64,000 nucleotides of DNA, from NCBI RefSeq assembly GCF_037126465.1, contig NW_026999403.1:682001-746000 (forward strand). Direction: 5' to 3'. Source of the stretch: Ornithodoros turicata. Its lineage: Eukaryota > Arthropoda > Arachnida > Ixodida > Argasidae. The notes below the pieces were generated by a model. The model ran no database searches. It had not been told where the DNA came from and worked only from the letters and a program-made list of their open reading frames with translations. Positions 10,975 through 21,841 of this stretch are shown here, piece after piece; positions within the stretch are counted from its first letter, which is position 1; the number at the start of each line of letters is the position of its first letter. Both the position numbers and the translations under genes were made by a program.

Positions 10975-12414
10975 ACCGCGCTGACATGTCGCCGGCGCAA
11001 AGTTTGCCGCTAAGCGCAAGTCATCTTGCAACAGCGACGATGCCTCGTCTCTCAGTGCTTCTAAGCCGCCTCTCACCCGTCAAAGCTACTAAAGCAACCC
11101 AGAGGGATAGAGTTAATCAATACACTCGTTTATCCCTCTTTCACTCTACTCATTAATTAAAGCCCAACCCTTCAAGGGGAGAGCACGGACTACTGCACCT
11201 CTCTTGACGCCGCAAAGCGTTGGTGGGACAGGACTGATAACACCTGCACCCAGACAGAAAAAGCAGTCGCGACGAGCAGCGGACCCCACGGTATACGGGA
11301 AGAAGGGATTCGCGTCCCGTCGCTCTATAGGATAGGACAAGGATCATTACGGTCGGCTTCGCTTTTGTGAGAAGCGACCGTGGACGACGCTGCGGGAGTT
11401 CATCGGCATGCGCTAGATGTCCGGCAGACGTGCCCCGGGTTTTACGATGGAGCTCCTCTCTTGACATTCAAATCACGCGAGGACGCAGCGAAAGACTGCG
11501 AGGCACTGGGGCTAGAAGGCGGATGTGGTTATCGATATTGGAAGAGGTAAGGAGGCGAGTTGCGTACCCCTAAGGGGGTTTAAATCCTTAATGGAGACTG
11601 CTCGAAGGCGGAGGTGATACCGATAAGTTAGGAAAAGATGATGAGGTGGCAGGAGAAGCAGGTGCCGGGATTTGATTGGGGAAAGGGAGGGCAATGGAGG
11701 CTTAGAGAAGGGAGGAGAACAGCACGGCGTTCTTCAGTGAGTTACTACTTGCAATGTTTGAAAATATAGTGCGGGCAGTAGGGTAATATGGGGTTGTTTA
11801 GAATCTTGGACTATCACTGTAAAGGTAATGACCTGAAGGAATTAAGCCATCTGATTATAATTTCCCATTTCAAGTGTCATGGCCATGGAATAAGTACTTC
11901 TCAACGATAATACTTCTCGACGCTCCGATGATTTCAGTTCGACTTGCACAAAAACAACTGACGCTCAAAGCGTATCGAATGCACATGCTCTGTGTAGTGA
12001 GCACTGCAGCAACACAAGTACTACATTGGAAGGAACCATAATATTAAACAAGCACTTAGTATTACTTCATTGAAGTACGTCTCGTGAAGGCCTACTACAT
12101 GTATGTCCACACGAGAAGTGCTTGAGTGAAGTAATAATAATATAATATAATGTAATGTGTATAACATAATATAATATTGTAATGCTAATATCTAAGGTAA
12201 GCTACAACGGAAACACATATCACGGGTTTAGAAGGTTAATACAATAAGAATATAATTATTGTACTTTAGAAGTATACGTAGCTTCATGTTGCCACGTCGG
12301 GTGGAATTTTGTTCTGTACAAAAAGCAATGAACGCCAATAAAGTCTGTTTTTCGCTGCGTGTATAGCATGACCGATTGTTTTCCCTGCTCGCGCTGCTCG
12401 ATGAAACACGACAC
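10975..12414. other. No recognised gene
   Basis: No repeat family or protein domain was recognised. AT-rich from about 12120 onward. Confidence 0.45.
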
Positions 12415-12640
12415 AGGAGGAGGAGGAGGAGGAGGAGGAATGGTGGTGGTAATATTTATTTTAATTTTTATTATTTAATTATTATTATTATTTTTATTAT
12501 TAATTAATTAGTTTTTATTAATTTTATTTATTTTTATTATTTAATTTTAGTATTTATTTATTCAATATTTATTTACTTATTTAGTTTTTATTTTATTACT
12601 TCCATTTATTCATTCATTTTTCACTAAATACTTAACATTA
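12415..12640. repeat. (AGG)n then AT-rich low complexity
   Basis: AGG repeats at about 12415-12440 are followed by about 180 bp of ATTTA-type low-complexity sequence. In minus-strand view this could be the AT-rich tail of the LINE fragment to its right. Confidence 0.75.
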
Positions 12641-12995
12641 CATATGCGGGCCCGCGTAAGCCAGAGGGCTTCTGACACAGGACCCGGCGTGAGCTGCGGT
12701 TACCTATGCCACGAAAATCATGGTACATGACATTGTCGTATATAAGAGAAAGTACATAAAAGTGACACTAGTAACATCAGAACAATCAAGAGCATCAGGA
12801 GCAAGACAAAATCAAATCAAATTAAAGCACCCGACATTGTCTTCCGACACAGGAAAGAGTTTCCTTAAAGTTACCTGCAATACAGATTTCTCGAATGGTT
12901 CTTCAACTCTCGCTTGGATTGGGTGGCGAAAAATTTCGTTGGGGAGGTTGTTAAAAATAAAAGGAACACAATAAGGACGACAATAATAGCTATAA
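12641..12995 (-). pseudogene. LINE C-terminal tail and 3' UTR fragment
   Basis: On the minus strand the segment YCVPFIFNNLPNEIF resembles RYYVPNVFNTLPTD in the fragment at 15245-15833, a LINE C-terminal signature. The 3' UTR contains CTTACGCGGGCCCGC, like CTTAGGCGGGCCTGC at 15888-15904. The rest of the ORF is gone. Confidence 0.45.
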
Positions 12996-13099
12996 CGGAT
13001 GAATGTTAACGGGGTCAATATATCTGGGAGATGGCGTCCTAAGGAGACGCCTAGTGGGACTGTAGTGTACCGACGTTCAATACAACAATACAATACAAC

Positions 13100-13866
13100 A
13101 TACAGTGAATACAAGCTTTTTTCACAGCAATGTCTACAAGGGGAAGGGAACTCCTCGTTGCTCCATCTAGTTGACCCGGATCTTAAATTTAGAGTTCCAT
13201 CTACGCTACTCCGTCTATCAAGACGCTTTTGCACAGGTTCCGTCCGAACGTGCCATACGGGCGCCAATGGACCTTTTCCATATTCGCGTCGCCCCTGGCG
13301 GGGGAATGTCGAACATCCTGTCTTTCCCCCCAATAATGGTGACGCTTTACGAACTGGCAAGTACGTTGCGTGGGAAAGTAGCAAGAGAAGATTGGAAGAA
13401 GAATGCGGAAAGAGTGAAAGCGCATTGTACTCATTACCGGACCTCAAACGTCCGCGTAACCTTGAAAGCGATTATCTCCCCACAATGAACATGAACAGTC
13501 GCCCGCAGGTGGGTCCATGGCGATGTTTTCCGCTCAAAAATGGCGGACTCAAGGGCTGGGCATGCGCATACGCGTTGTCGGAAATAGTCCATTCCTCCAT
13601 AAACTTGGGAAGGCAGATTTAGCGGACTTTGTGAAACCGTGGAGGACACTGAGCACGTTCTAGATACGCACCTCAAAGGACTATACAATGAAACCTGCTC
13701 TCGACCGACTGGACAACCGCAACTTTTTGACCTCGTAAAAGTGATGAGTCCTTGGCCGCCTGACGAGAGGGATGCTGCCTTGTCAGCGCTTCTGACATCT
13801 ATTTTCAGAGGTGTGCGTTGGAGTCGTCCAATTAGGACCGTGTCATTTCATTGTGCTCCATGGTAA
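13100..13866 (+). pseudogene. LINE ORF2 C-terminal relic, interrupted
   Basis: VDPDLKFRVPSTLLR at about 13170 is homologous to VDPGLRFRVPPSFTR in the LINE relic at 4003. Further on, ETVEDTEHVL near 13630 and VKVMSPWPPDERDAALSALL near 13740 match the knuckle region and the tail that follows it. The segment between them is scrambled or inserted DNA, and the knuckle cysteines are mostly lost. It is a dead fragment of the same broad class. Confidence 0.55.
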
Positions 13867-13869
13867 CCG

Positions 13870-14194
13870 GTGATTTGGCCTTTGGCCGATAGTTATCGCG
13901 AAAGCTCGAGTGTTTCTATTTTATATTTATTTTCTCTTTTTTTTGGGGGGGTATCTTTAGCCAAATTTGTTGTGTATTATTTTATGTGTATAAGCGTGTA
14001 TAAGTAAGCAAGCAACAGTGTACCTAAACTGTTTCCAAAACGAGGAAGGTGTACATATGCTGTGCAGGAGCACTATAGACAACGCTGTTCAGACAGTTTT
14101 TTGTTTTGTTTTTGTTTTTCAGATAGAGTTAATTTTACATTTCCAAGTCCCCCTGCAAAGTCCAAATATAGTCACACCGTATCGAAGGATGCTA
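13870..14194. other. No recognised gene
   Basis: T-rich and G-rich runs near 13935-13950; nothing else identifiable. Confidence 0.4.
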
Positions 14195-14263
14195 CACTCT
14201 AAATCTTTTCACACCTTTAAAGGTGTAATAACGTGCATGGCGCACGCCTTTTTAGGTGTAATT
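14195..14263 (+). mobile_element. Partial CACTCTAA-type MITE end
   Basis: Starts CACTCTAAATCTTTTCACAC and contains AAAGGTGTAAT twice, similar to the AAAGGGTGT variant at 41136-41353. The right terminus is missing. Confidence 0.4.
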
Positions 14264-14865
14264 TTGGTAACATCATAATGGAGCACGGTTTCGCACAAAT
14301 TATCTTTACTCGAGTGTTGTCTGTCCTCCAAAAAATCAGTCTTGCAACAAATCAACATTGCTCAACAGTATTGTAGACACTTGTGCGTGCTCGATTATCG
14401 ATAGCGATGCATATATGCATTAGCTCGTACCTACGATATCCAAGACATAATGAAAGCAAGATTTGCACTGACACTTGATCTTTAGTAATGCTTTCCAAAT
14501 TTTGTAAAATATCATCCTGGAGATGCAATGTTACGCAACCAGGTTGAATGTTCATAGCGCAACCTTTAAAGCTGTGAAAAAGTTTACAGTGTATACCTTA
14601 AACTTTCTAAAAATAGCTTTCCTGACTCTGGGAGGGGTATTACCACATCAGCCATATAATGTACAGGAAATATTTCTTAGTTTTGAACAGACGGAAATCA
14701 GGTGATCATTCTAAGACATATTTCTGTTCAATAAACTGCTTTGAAATATTTAACCGTATCACTATAATCGAGATTTGCACACAAACAATTGTCACACTTA
14801 GAAGAACGTAAAGTAACAGGCAATGTGGCATGCACATATTTAAGTGGACTGTGAAATAAGGTTAA

Positions 14866-15190
14866 TTGGGTTTTTGCTGGATTACCCTGTATTTGATTCT
14901 GGTGGGACCAATCCTACACTGCACAAGCATCCTGCTGCCAAAGAAGCATGGATTCTGCGTAACTAACGTGAACAGAGCCCAAAACAGTGTCGTCAGCATA
15001 ACAAACTGTGTGAAAGCACGTGATGCATATCATTTACACACAAATGGAATAATAAAGGGGCTAAAACAGAGCCTTGAGGCACCCCGGAACAAACCTCAAC
15101 CAGATTATTGCGGTCTCCACAAAGATATGCAAACTGCGTGCGCAAAAATTGATGAATTCCAAATTCATCCGCCTGTTATACTCTCGTAAT
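14866..15190 (-). pseudogene. LINE reverse transcriptase fragment with motifs B and C
   Basis: On the minus strand the segment GVPQGSVLAPLLFHLCVNDM (coding from about 15085 down) is the classic RT motif B region of Jockey/CR1-type LINEs. It is preceded by a region like FLRTQFAYLCGDRNNLVEVC. Motif C, YADDTVLG, follows at about 15000-14977 in a different frame, so at least one frameshift separates them. The catalytic Asp pair is retained. Nothing upstream or downstream of this RT core is recognisable. Confidence 0.75.
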
Positions 15191-15244
15191 ATTGTTCACT
15201 TGCAGATATCATAGAGTCCAACTCTTTTTTTACGCAGGTCCTGC

Positions 15245-15833
15245 AGGAATTACTTATTTAATAATAATAATAGTAATAATAATAGGAATTGGAAGTTTTA
15301 TTATCATCAATGAAATCGTTATTACATGTCATGAGGTCCACATAAACCATAACGGTTTGTTGGCAGGCTCCGGCAATCAAGTGGGAAACTAACTAACAAC
15401 AATAACAACAGTATCAATACCTTAACAATAACAACACCCTTAATTTCTGACTCTAGCTACACATCCGAAAAACTCTAAACAGCTCGAAGTAGACAATGAC
15501 TTAGTAACAATAGCAATAACCATAACAATACCATAACAGTAACAGTACCATTAATTTATCAATCTAGCAACGCATCCAGAACACTCTCAACAGCTCGAAT
15601 TGACATCAAATCCAACGAATCAGTAGGCAAAGTATTAAATACGTTAGGAACGTAGTAGCGCCGCGAACCCTTACCATAATTAGTAAATATTCGTGGTACA
15701 TAGTAAATTTCAGGACGCCTGGAGGCATACTAATGTGGACGACAGGCCTTAAACACATCAGTCCAATAAAATTGTAAGACAACTGGTCTAATAAAAAGAT
15801 CCTTAAAGGAAGACATTCGGTGTAAATGAAACA
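15245..15833 (-). pseudogene. LINE C-terminal tail and 3' UTR, TTA-tailed
   Basis: The minus strand reads RPEIYYVPRIFTNYGKGSRR, then YYVPNVFNTLPTDSLDL, a LINE C-terminal pattern, then a UTR ending in a (TTA)n-type tail (AAT repeats on the plus strand at about 15258-15290). The 5' part is absent. Confidence 0.5.
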
Positions 15834-15907
15834 TACTACTACTACTAATAATAATTTTTTATTCCTTGTCAATCAAATCAAAAGACAAAGCAGGCCCGCC
15901 TAAGCCG
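15834..15907 (-). mobile_element. Short LINE 3' end with GTA/TTA tail
   Basis: Minus strand: GGCTTAGGCGGGCCTGC, then TTTGATTTGATTGACAAGG, AATAAAAAA and a TTA/GTA tail. The same GGGCC(T/C)GC motif is seen at 12650. It is cut off where the next LINE begins. Confidence 0.45.
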
Positions 15908-16482
15908 AATAATAATAATAATAATAATAACTTTATTAATGTGCCCAAGAACAGCCGAAGCCTTGGTGTTGGCGCACGCAGACAATGTAGTATTTACAAA
16001 TATATACACACATATATATACATACATATACAGATTAGGCGAAACATAACATAACATATTCAGGAAGAGGAGCGTAACGGAAGACATTCACAGTGATACA
16101 TATAATACAGACATGGAGATATACAGTACATAGTACTAAAAGGGGAAAAAACTGTACAACTTCATGTGTTAGTGAGTGAACGCAAGAGGAGAGTTTTAAA
16201 AACGTTTGAATGGGAGGTAAAGATATCAACAGAGGGGTGAATTACGTTTGTCATTTGTTGAATACGTACGATCGGATTTGCAGGCATATGATGGGATAAG
16301 TACAATATATTCGTGTGTCGGGTTACATTGACAGGTACGGCGATATGAAGCTGATGTAATAGAGATGATGTATCGAGAAAACTGTGTAAGATCTTATAGC
16401 AGAGCATAATATCATGAAAACGGCGTCGCGTTGAGAGTGGTTGGAGGTTAAGAAATGACATTATCTCAGTATACACATACAT
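15908..16482 (-). pseudogene. CR1-like LINE C-terminus and 3' UTR with AATAAAG and (TTA)n tail
   Basis: The minus-strand protein includes LNLQPLSTRRRFHDIMLCYK then ILHSFLDTSSLL, matching the pattern 'LxLxSLxxRRxxxdlxxxYKIlh' found after the reverse transcriptase in CR1/Jockey LINEs. The UTR runs to GGGCACATTAATAAAG followed by (TTA)n, seen as AAT repeats at 15908-15930. The 5' RT and endonuclease are missing. Confidence 0.65.
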
Positions 16483-16523
16483 TCTAAAGTGAGGGCTTTT
16501 TCTTAAGAATACGCTATGTACAA

Positions 16524-16524
16524 C

Positions 16525-16590
<66 letters not shown>
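16524..16590. repeat. Long (AAT)n microsatellite
   Basis: More than 20 uninterrupted AAT units. Confidence 0.95.
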
Positions 16591-17253
16591 TTAATATAAT
16601 CAATAACCCACGACATTAAAGCTGCAGCTAACGTTCACAAATTATAGCAGTCCCGGCAATGGGGATTTAGCGATTTTATCGTACACAACTTGTTGTTCCG
16701 CAATCTGCACACCTATATAACCATTCAGCCAACCGTATACTACAGAACGACTGCATGAACCTTCATACGCAATGCAGCAGATCGTCATTAAACGCGTCCA
16801 GCTTCAACAATCGAGTGGAAAGAAGTGCGCTACAAGGGCCCGTTCCAGTTCCATTACTAAATAATGGCTGCGCGAGAAAATTGCCGACACAAAGAACAGT
16901 TCTGACAATTACCAGATTATATAGTGCGCTAACATGAAATACGGGTCCGCTACGAACACCACCCATTGCGAGAGACGAACGCGGGAATGGAGCCAGATGT
17001 GTCGGCAGAGCTCGATAGAGAGAACGAACCGTAGAGCCAGGTAACATTGCATGAAAGTATACCAAGAACGGCGTCAATTCAGATACATGAGCGTGAATGG
17101 CTCTAGAGTTACGTGGTCATTGTGAATGGAATGGGACACGAAGAGGGAGAGGCAACGTTTTATATGTGGATCGATGCTAAGGTATCGTGCGAAATGGGAA
17201 TTAGGAAGAGGGAGGACCTCGAATTGAGACTTTGTGACACGTAACGTCATGTC
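16591..17253. other. No recognised gene
   Basis: No repeat family or domain recognised; open frames overlap on opposite strands. Confidence 0.4.
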
Positions 17254-17345
17254 GTGTTCTCTGGTTCCCCAAAAAGCAGTAAATTGGGGGACTAATTACG
17301 TATTGGTGTCCCCAATTTTGCAATTACTCCCCATTCCTTTGACCC
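17254..17345 (+). mobile_element. Small relic of the CACTCTAAG MITE family
   Basis: Blocks GGGGGACTAATTAC, CCCCAATTTTGCAATTACTC and CCCATTCC recall the right third of the intact elements. Ends are lost. Confidence 0.35.
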
Positions 17346-18293
17346 TATGTGCAAAGGCGGGACTTTAGACTATGCGTACGTGTGTTTCTGTAAGTACTTT
17401 CAAGGCTCGTAGGGTGTGGGTATTGTAAATCTTCGGGTATTACTTTTAGCCAGATCGGAACAACCTTTTCTTATCCTTCCTGTCGTCCGCTGTTCCGATC
17501 GTTAAACACACAGGGGTGACACAAACCCGCCATTGTTGTAACTACCCTCATGCGGGTGCTTTTGGCAAAACTGCCATCTTGTCCTGGTCGCACATCATTT
17601 TGAAAACGTCATTTTGAGGTCATGTGACTTTGTTTACATGTCATTTTGCCGCTTACCGACATATTTCCGCCGTCATAACACCAAGAGATGATCGTATTTT
17701 GCCAGCGCAAACTATGTGGTGCTTCTTCCGCAACATGGTAGCCCATTTCACCTTAGTTTAAGTACATCGCATCGGCTCGGTAAGTCTTAACTCGCGGTCG
17801 TCATCACATCTTTGGAAGTTGTCAACAATACGAGGCTTTATGTGTAAAACTGCGCGATTTATTGCGAGATTATCCGAGATTATATAAAAATAATTACCGT
17901 GATCGAAAAACATCCCAAAACGTCGTCCAGACACAACAACCGCATTGTTTACAAACGGTTCGGCCGCGGATCACGGGCGCCGCCATCTTTAAGGTCACGT
18001 GTGCCTTGACGTTTGCTGTGACGTGCGACCAGGACCTGTCCAGGATGCATTGCGTTCGCCCAGCACACTTTCGACTACGGAGCAATACATTGGATGCCAC
18101 CCCTGTGGTTAAATAGCTCAAAGTGCCACTCCGGACTAGGAAAACAGCGTTTGTTTTATTTAGTTCATCAAAAGAAGGTGCCTCAAGCATTCTGTACGCG
18201 AAAATTTCGATCCTGTTTACGAACGCTGCGCATTTCTGTCAATTTTTGAAGATCTGCTGAGCCTCCACAAGTTTCGATGAAGCGACGAGCGGG

Positions 18294-18597
18294 TGACGTA
18301 ATCATAAGTCCACAAATTGCAATGATGTCATGTTCCGGAGAGGGCACTCGTCTCCTAGCAACGACGCCGGTGGCCGGGGAGGGTCACGTGGTGAAGTCAC
18401 GTGACGCTGATCCAAAGAGGCGAAAATGGGAGAGGTGTGTGTCCTTTGTGTTTTCTCCAAGGTCGGAGCGGTCGGATGATATGTCACGTGGGGCTCCGCT
18501 AACGGAGTGCAAAAAGTGTACCCCCCGGAAGACACGAAGGGCAACAACGTTGCCAGATGGGGGTCGGGCGCTCCGTTCGAGCTTAACATGACGTCAC
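18294..18597. promoter_or_regulatory. Cluster of CRE-like and CACGTG E-box motifs
   Basis: Within 304 bp: TGACGTA at 18294, GTCACGTG at 18383, palindromic GTCACGTGAC at 18396-18405, CACGTG at 18485 and ATGACGTCAC at 18588-18597. An X-box-like CTCCTAGCAAC and the palindrome GGCAACAACGTTGCC are also present. bZIP/bHLH/RFX binding is inferred from consensus only. No gene start is recognised next to it; the LINE relic begins about 50 bp downstream. Confidence 0.3.
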
Positions 18598-18649
18598 AAT
18601 TCTTAAAAATGAAAATTAATTTTCTCTAGCTCTCGCGTCACGTAGAATC

Positions 18650-20000
18650 TAGAAGGAAAATTCGATACTGCCCTGAAAGCGACTTCTATCGAGCAGCGCA
18701 GAGGACACGCCAGACTCTCACTGACTTCATAGCTAAGGACATTATACCGCCGGAAGCCCCCGGTCTCTGCCGGTACCGCCGACTTTAGTAAGCCTTCCAA
18801 GCCATCTGGAAAGAAGAGATCAGGTCTGCCCTCAAGTGCTCCGAGCCCATTTTTACGCTCTGGTAGACGAGAAGTTCTCTACATTTACGGCAGCATATAC
18901 CGATGGCTACCCCTCTGTCCCCCACTCCTTCCTGCTATGCTCTCTCCATTCGTCCACTTCTGTACACCACTCATGACCACAGTTGCTTCGAGGCGCTAAC
19001 ACATAAAAAAAATACCGATGGCGCATCCCGAAACAACAAGTCCGCCTCAGCATTCGTCATACCATTCGAAGGCGTCGTGCACGGACGACGCCTTTCACAT
19101 CCATCCTCCTCAACAGCTGCGGAACTCTATGCCATCCTTTTCTTTCTACAACACAACGCTGATTTTACACCGCGGGAATGGGCAGTCTTCACAGACTCCA
19201 CATCTGCACTTCAAGCTATTGAAAATTCCGGCATACGAGGCCCATCCGCACCCTTAGTCACAGATGTGTTAATGGGTTACCACACTGTCTACGCAGCAGG
19301 CCACAGGCTCGTTCTCCAGTGGGTTCCGGCCCATTGTGATGTCGTGGGGAACGAGCAGGCAGACAGCGCCGCAGAAGCAGCACTCTCGTATCGGGAACGG
19401 ACCAGTATTGTTCTGCTGAGAGGAGACCGCCGTTCCATTCTGCGACGCCTCGTGACACCCCTGGCTTCCCGTCAATGGACAACCGATATTCTCTCCCCAT
19501 CTATGTTGAGCAGAGTTGATCCAACACTCGCTTTCTGCATGCCACGAAACACCTCTCGTCAAGATGCTGCATTAATCCACCGAATGCGCCTCGATGTGGC
19601 CTTTACAGCTCAGTGGCGTTACCGCTTGAGAAAAGTTGACTCTCCCACCTGATGCCACTGTGGTGCTCTTGAGGATCTGGAGCACATTCTTCTTCTTCCC
19701 CTTCTTGCCCCCACTACCAACCTTCCCGAACCGCACTCTCCGAGTCTCTTCGTCAGCTGAACTCTCGCCCCTTTTCCCTATCGAAATTGCTTGGTCCCTG
19801 GCCCAATTCCGTTCAGCAACGATCTGCGCTCAAAGCTCTTTTGACATTTCTGGACACCATCGGACTTCGTTCGGTATTGTGAAGGGGCTCGTTATTTAAT
19901 TCCCCACATCCCCACCAGCAATGGGATAGAGTCTCGCCTCTTGCGATGAACATCCCCACTCTCCAAAGTCAAAATAAAGTCGTTGTTGTTGTTGTCACGT
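18650..20000 (+). pseudogene. LINE RNase H and C-terminal domain with in-frame stop, split by a SINE
   Basis: The frame AHFYALVDEKFSTFTAAYTDG reaches the first RNase H motif (TDG). It is interrupted by a 104-bp SINE plus its target duplication, and resumes with SASAFVIPFEGVVHG. SSTAAELYAILFFLQ carries the catalytic Glu, FTDSTSALQAIE the next Asp, and WVPAHCDVVGNEQADSAAEA the C-terminal motif. A linker with VDPTLAFCMPRNTSRQDAAL follows. An in-frame TGA at 19650 precedes CHCGALEDLEHILLLP, the Cys/His knuckle. The UTR ends with AATAAAGTC and (GTT)n near 20000. Endonuclease and RT are missing. I/Jockey-type clade is inferred. Confidence 0.85.
18908..19011 (+). mobile_element. SINE 3' fragment inserted in the LINE RNase H domain
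   Basis: The body matches the A-tailed SINE 3' domain (CCCCCACTCCTTCCTGC, GTTGCTTCGAGGCGCTAACA, A run). Perfect 11-bp copies of ATACCGATGGC flank it at 18897-18907 and 19012-19022. The duplicated bases encode the YTDG motif of RNase H, so removing the insert and one copy restores continuity of the domain. Confidence 0.93.
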
Positions 20001-20175
20001 AGAACCAAAATATTTTGCAGGAATGTAAAGTAAGACAAGATGATTTCGGTAATATAACTTTGGTAGGATTCTGAAGACACGAGATTTAGTCCGTAGTGGC
20101 ACTTTAAGACTTCACGTAACGGACACGCAGACATTGGCTGAAAGACCAGTAACCATAGTGGACCCTGGTTTGTGC

Positions 20176-20364
20176 CCGGTGCCGGCTGTGCTGTCTGGGG
20201 TTTTTCCTGGGTTTTCCTCAGACGCTTTCAGACATATGTCGGCACAGTTCCCCTAGAAGTCGGCCCAGGACGCACATTTCCCCAGGGCGTCAGTCGTGAC
20301 GTTGCCCACACATGTGAGGCCGACAACGGCAAGCCCTTTCACCACCACCACCACCACCACCACC
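20176..20364 (+). mobile_element. SINE, (CAC)n-tailed type, 5' truncated
   Basis: It begins at the GGTGCCGGCTGTGCTG junction, keeps the core CGGCACAGTTCCCCTAGAAG then TCGGCCCAGGACGC, and ends AAGCCCTTTCACC with CAC repeats. Perfect 14-bp copies of ACCCTGGTTTGTGC flank it at 20162-20175 and 20365-20378. Confidence 0.92.
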
Positions 20365-20378
20365 ACCCTGGTTTGTGC

Positions 20379-21018
20379 TCCACTTAGAACGCGATTATTT
20401 CCTTCTTCGGTCTTCTGTGCTCTTCTGAGGAAGCGGAGAGAGGGAGAGGTAAGAGAGAGAGAGAGAGAGAACACGTGCGCATGAACACTGAGGGTCCACT
20501 GCCTCTGCTGGGTGTTCAGAAGGTTTAGAGGTCACGGCACGTCCGATAATATGCTCTCAGGGGTGAGAACGAACTAAAAAATGTCCGTCGACGGCATTTC
20601 GGCGGCTTACAAAAATAAGGTTCATAGTAACACCCAACGATGCTATCCTCATCGGTATGACGAGGGTGTGAACTCTGAAGTGAGGAAAGTCCCATGGTTT
20701 TCCCGCGTTGAAAGCGAAATTGCGGCACAACTGTAAAGAATGCGGAAGCTTCGCCGGACTTCACGTTTCAAAAGTAAGAAAAAAACAATAGCAATGTAAA
20801 AGTACGCGGGGTAATCCGAAACCTTGTGTTCAAGAAAGGGGCGAGGAGCATACGAAAGTGGTCAAGAAATATACTCCGTTCTGTCACATATGAGATTCCC
20901 CCACACACTTTTAAAAATTGTTGTTACATGTTGTAAAAATTGTAAATGTCTCAGAATTGTTCGATTTGCATCAAAGATGCACTGGCTGGTAGATCTCATA
21001 ATAAGGCTAAATGAGGCT
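20379..21018. other. No recognised gene; short (GA)n tract
   Basis: (GA)n at about 20452-20470. Nothing else recognised. Confidence 0.4.
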
Positions 21019-21077
21019 TGGATTGGATTGGATTGAGGTTTACTGGCGCATGAGCAACTAAGGCTATAATGCGCCAA
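21019..21077 (-). mobile_element. LINE-like 3' end, AATCC-type tail
   Basis: Minus strand: TTGGCGCATTATAGCCTTAG, TTGCTCATGCGCCAGTAAAC, then CTCAATCCAATCCAATCC. Four other sites in this window share the GCGCCA...GCGCCA core and end in a different short tandem repeat. Confidence 0.55.
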
Positions 21078-21839
21078 CACTGTGAGGTATGATCTACTTA
21101 CCAGTTAAAAGAAGACGATTAATTTAATACCGATATAAACATAAAAAAAAAATTATGTGGATTCAGATATCACTTAGGTACCCAGTGTCCCTAAAAAAAA
21201 CTTGCAAACACTGCTAAAACTTCAATGAGGCTTGATTTTTGTGCCTTATAGAAACTGTCCTAGAAAGCTCAAATGATTATAAAAAATGCATTTTCTCTTC
21301 ATTTACCTTTTTTTGCTTACTCACAAAATAAACAAGCCTAAAACGAGAATTCTAATCACATTAAGCGCTAAAAAATATAGATCCAAAATCAATACATAGA
21401 ACGAAAGCGAAGAGAGGAATAATGAAGGCATTTTCTTTCCATTTTTTTGTTTTAAAATCAATCAATCATGAAGGCAGGCCAGCTGGTGTACATCTGGAGA
21501 AAGTATGTTCCTGGGTTCGGGGAAAACAATTGCCACGACGAGCAAAACGCGAAACTCAGAATTATACAACAATATTTCATAGACAATAGTCAGACAATAT
21601 CTCGTTTACGTTAAGTCACCTATCTCAAAGACGACATTTGATCACGTATGTTTTAGCCGACAACACTCGCTAGGATTTCAGTTTCAAGGTATAAGTGCAA
21701 GGTGTAACATACCCACGTAACAGTTATATCACACATAAGAGGTTATAGCAACATCGTGTCAATGTCGATGATGCTTGGAGAAACACGTATGGACGCTACA
21801 CGAACACCTTAAGGTGGAGGCCTGTCATGCTAAATCATG
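21078..21839. other. AT-rich DNA without a recognised gene
   Basis: Nothing identifiable; it may include decayed LINE UTR continuing from the fragment on its left. Confidence 0.4.
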
Positions 21840-21841
21840 TA

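Noticed and set aside
12812..13447. 211-codon minus-strand frame
   Set aside because: It lies antisense to the plus-strand LINE relic at 13100-13866; only its last part carries a LINE-tail signature.
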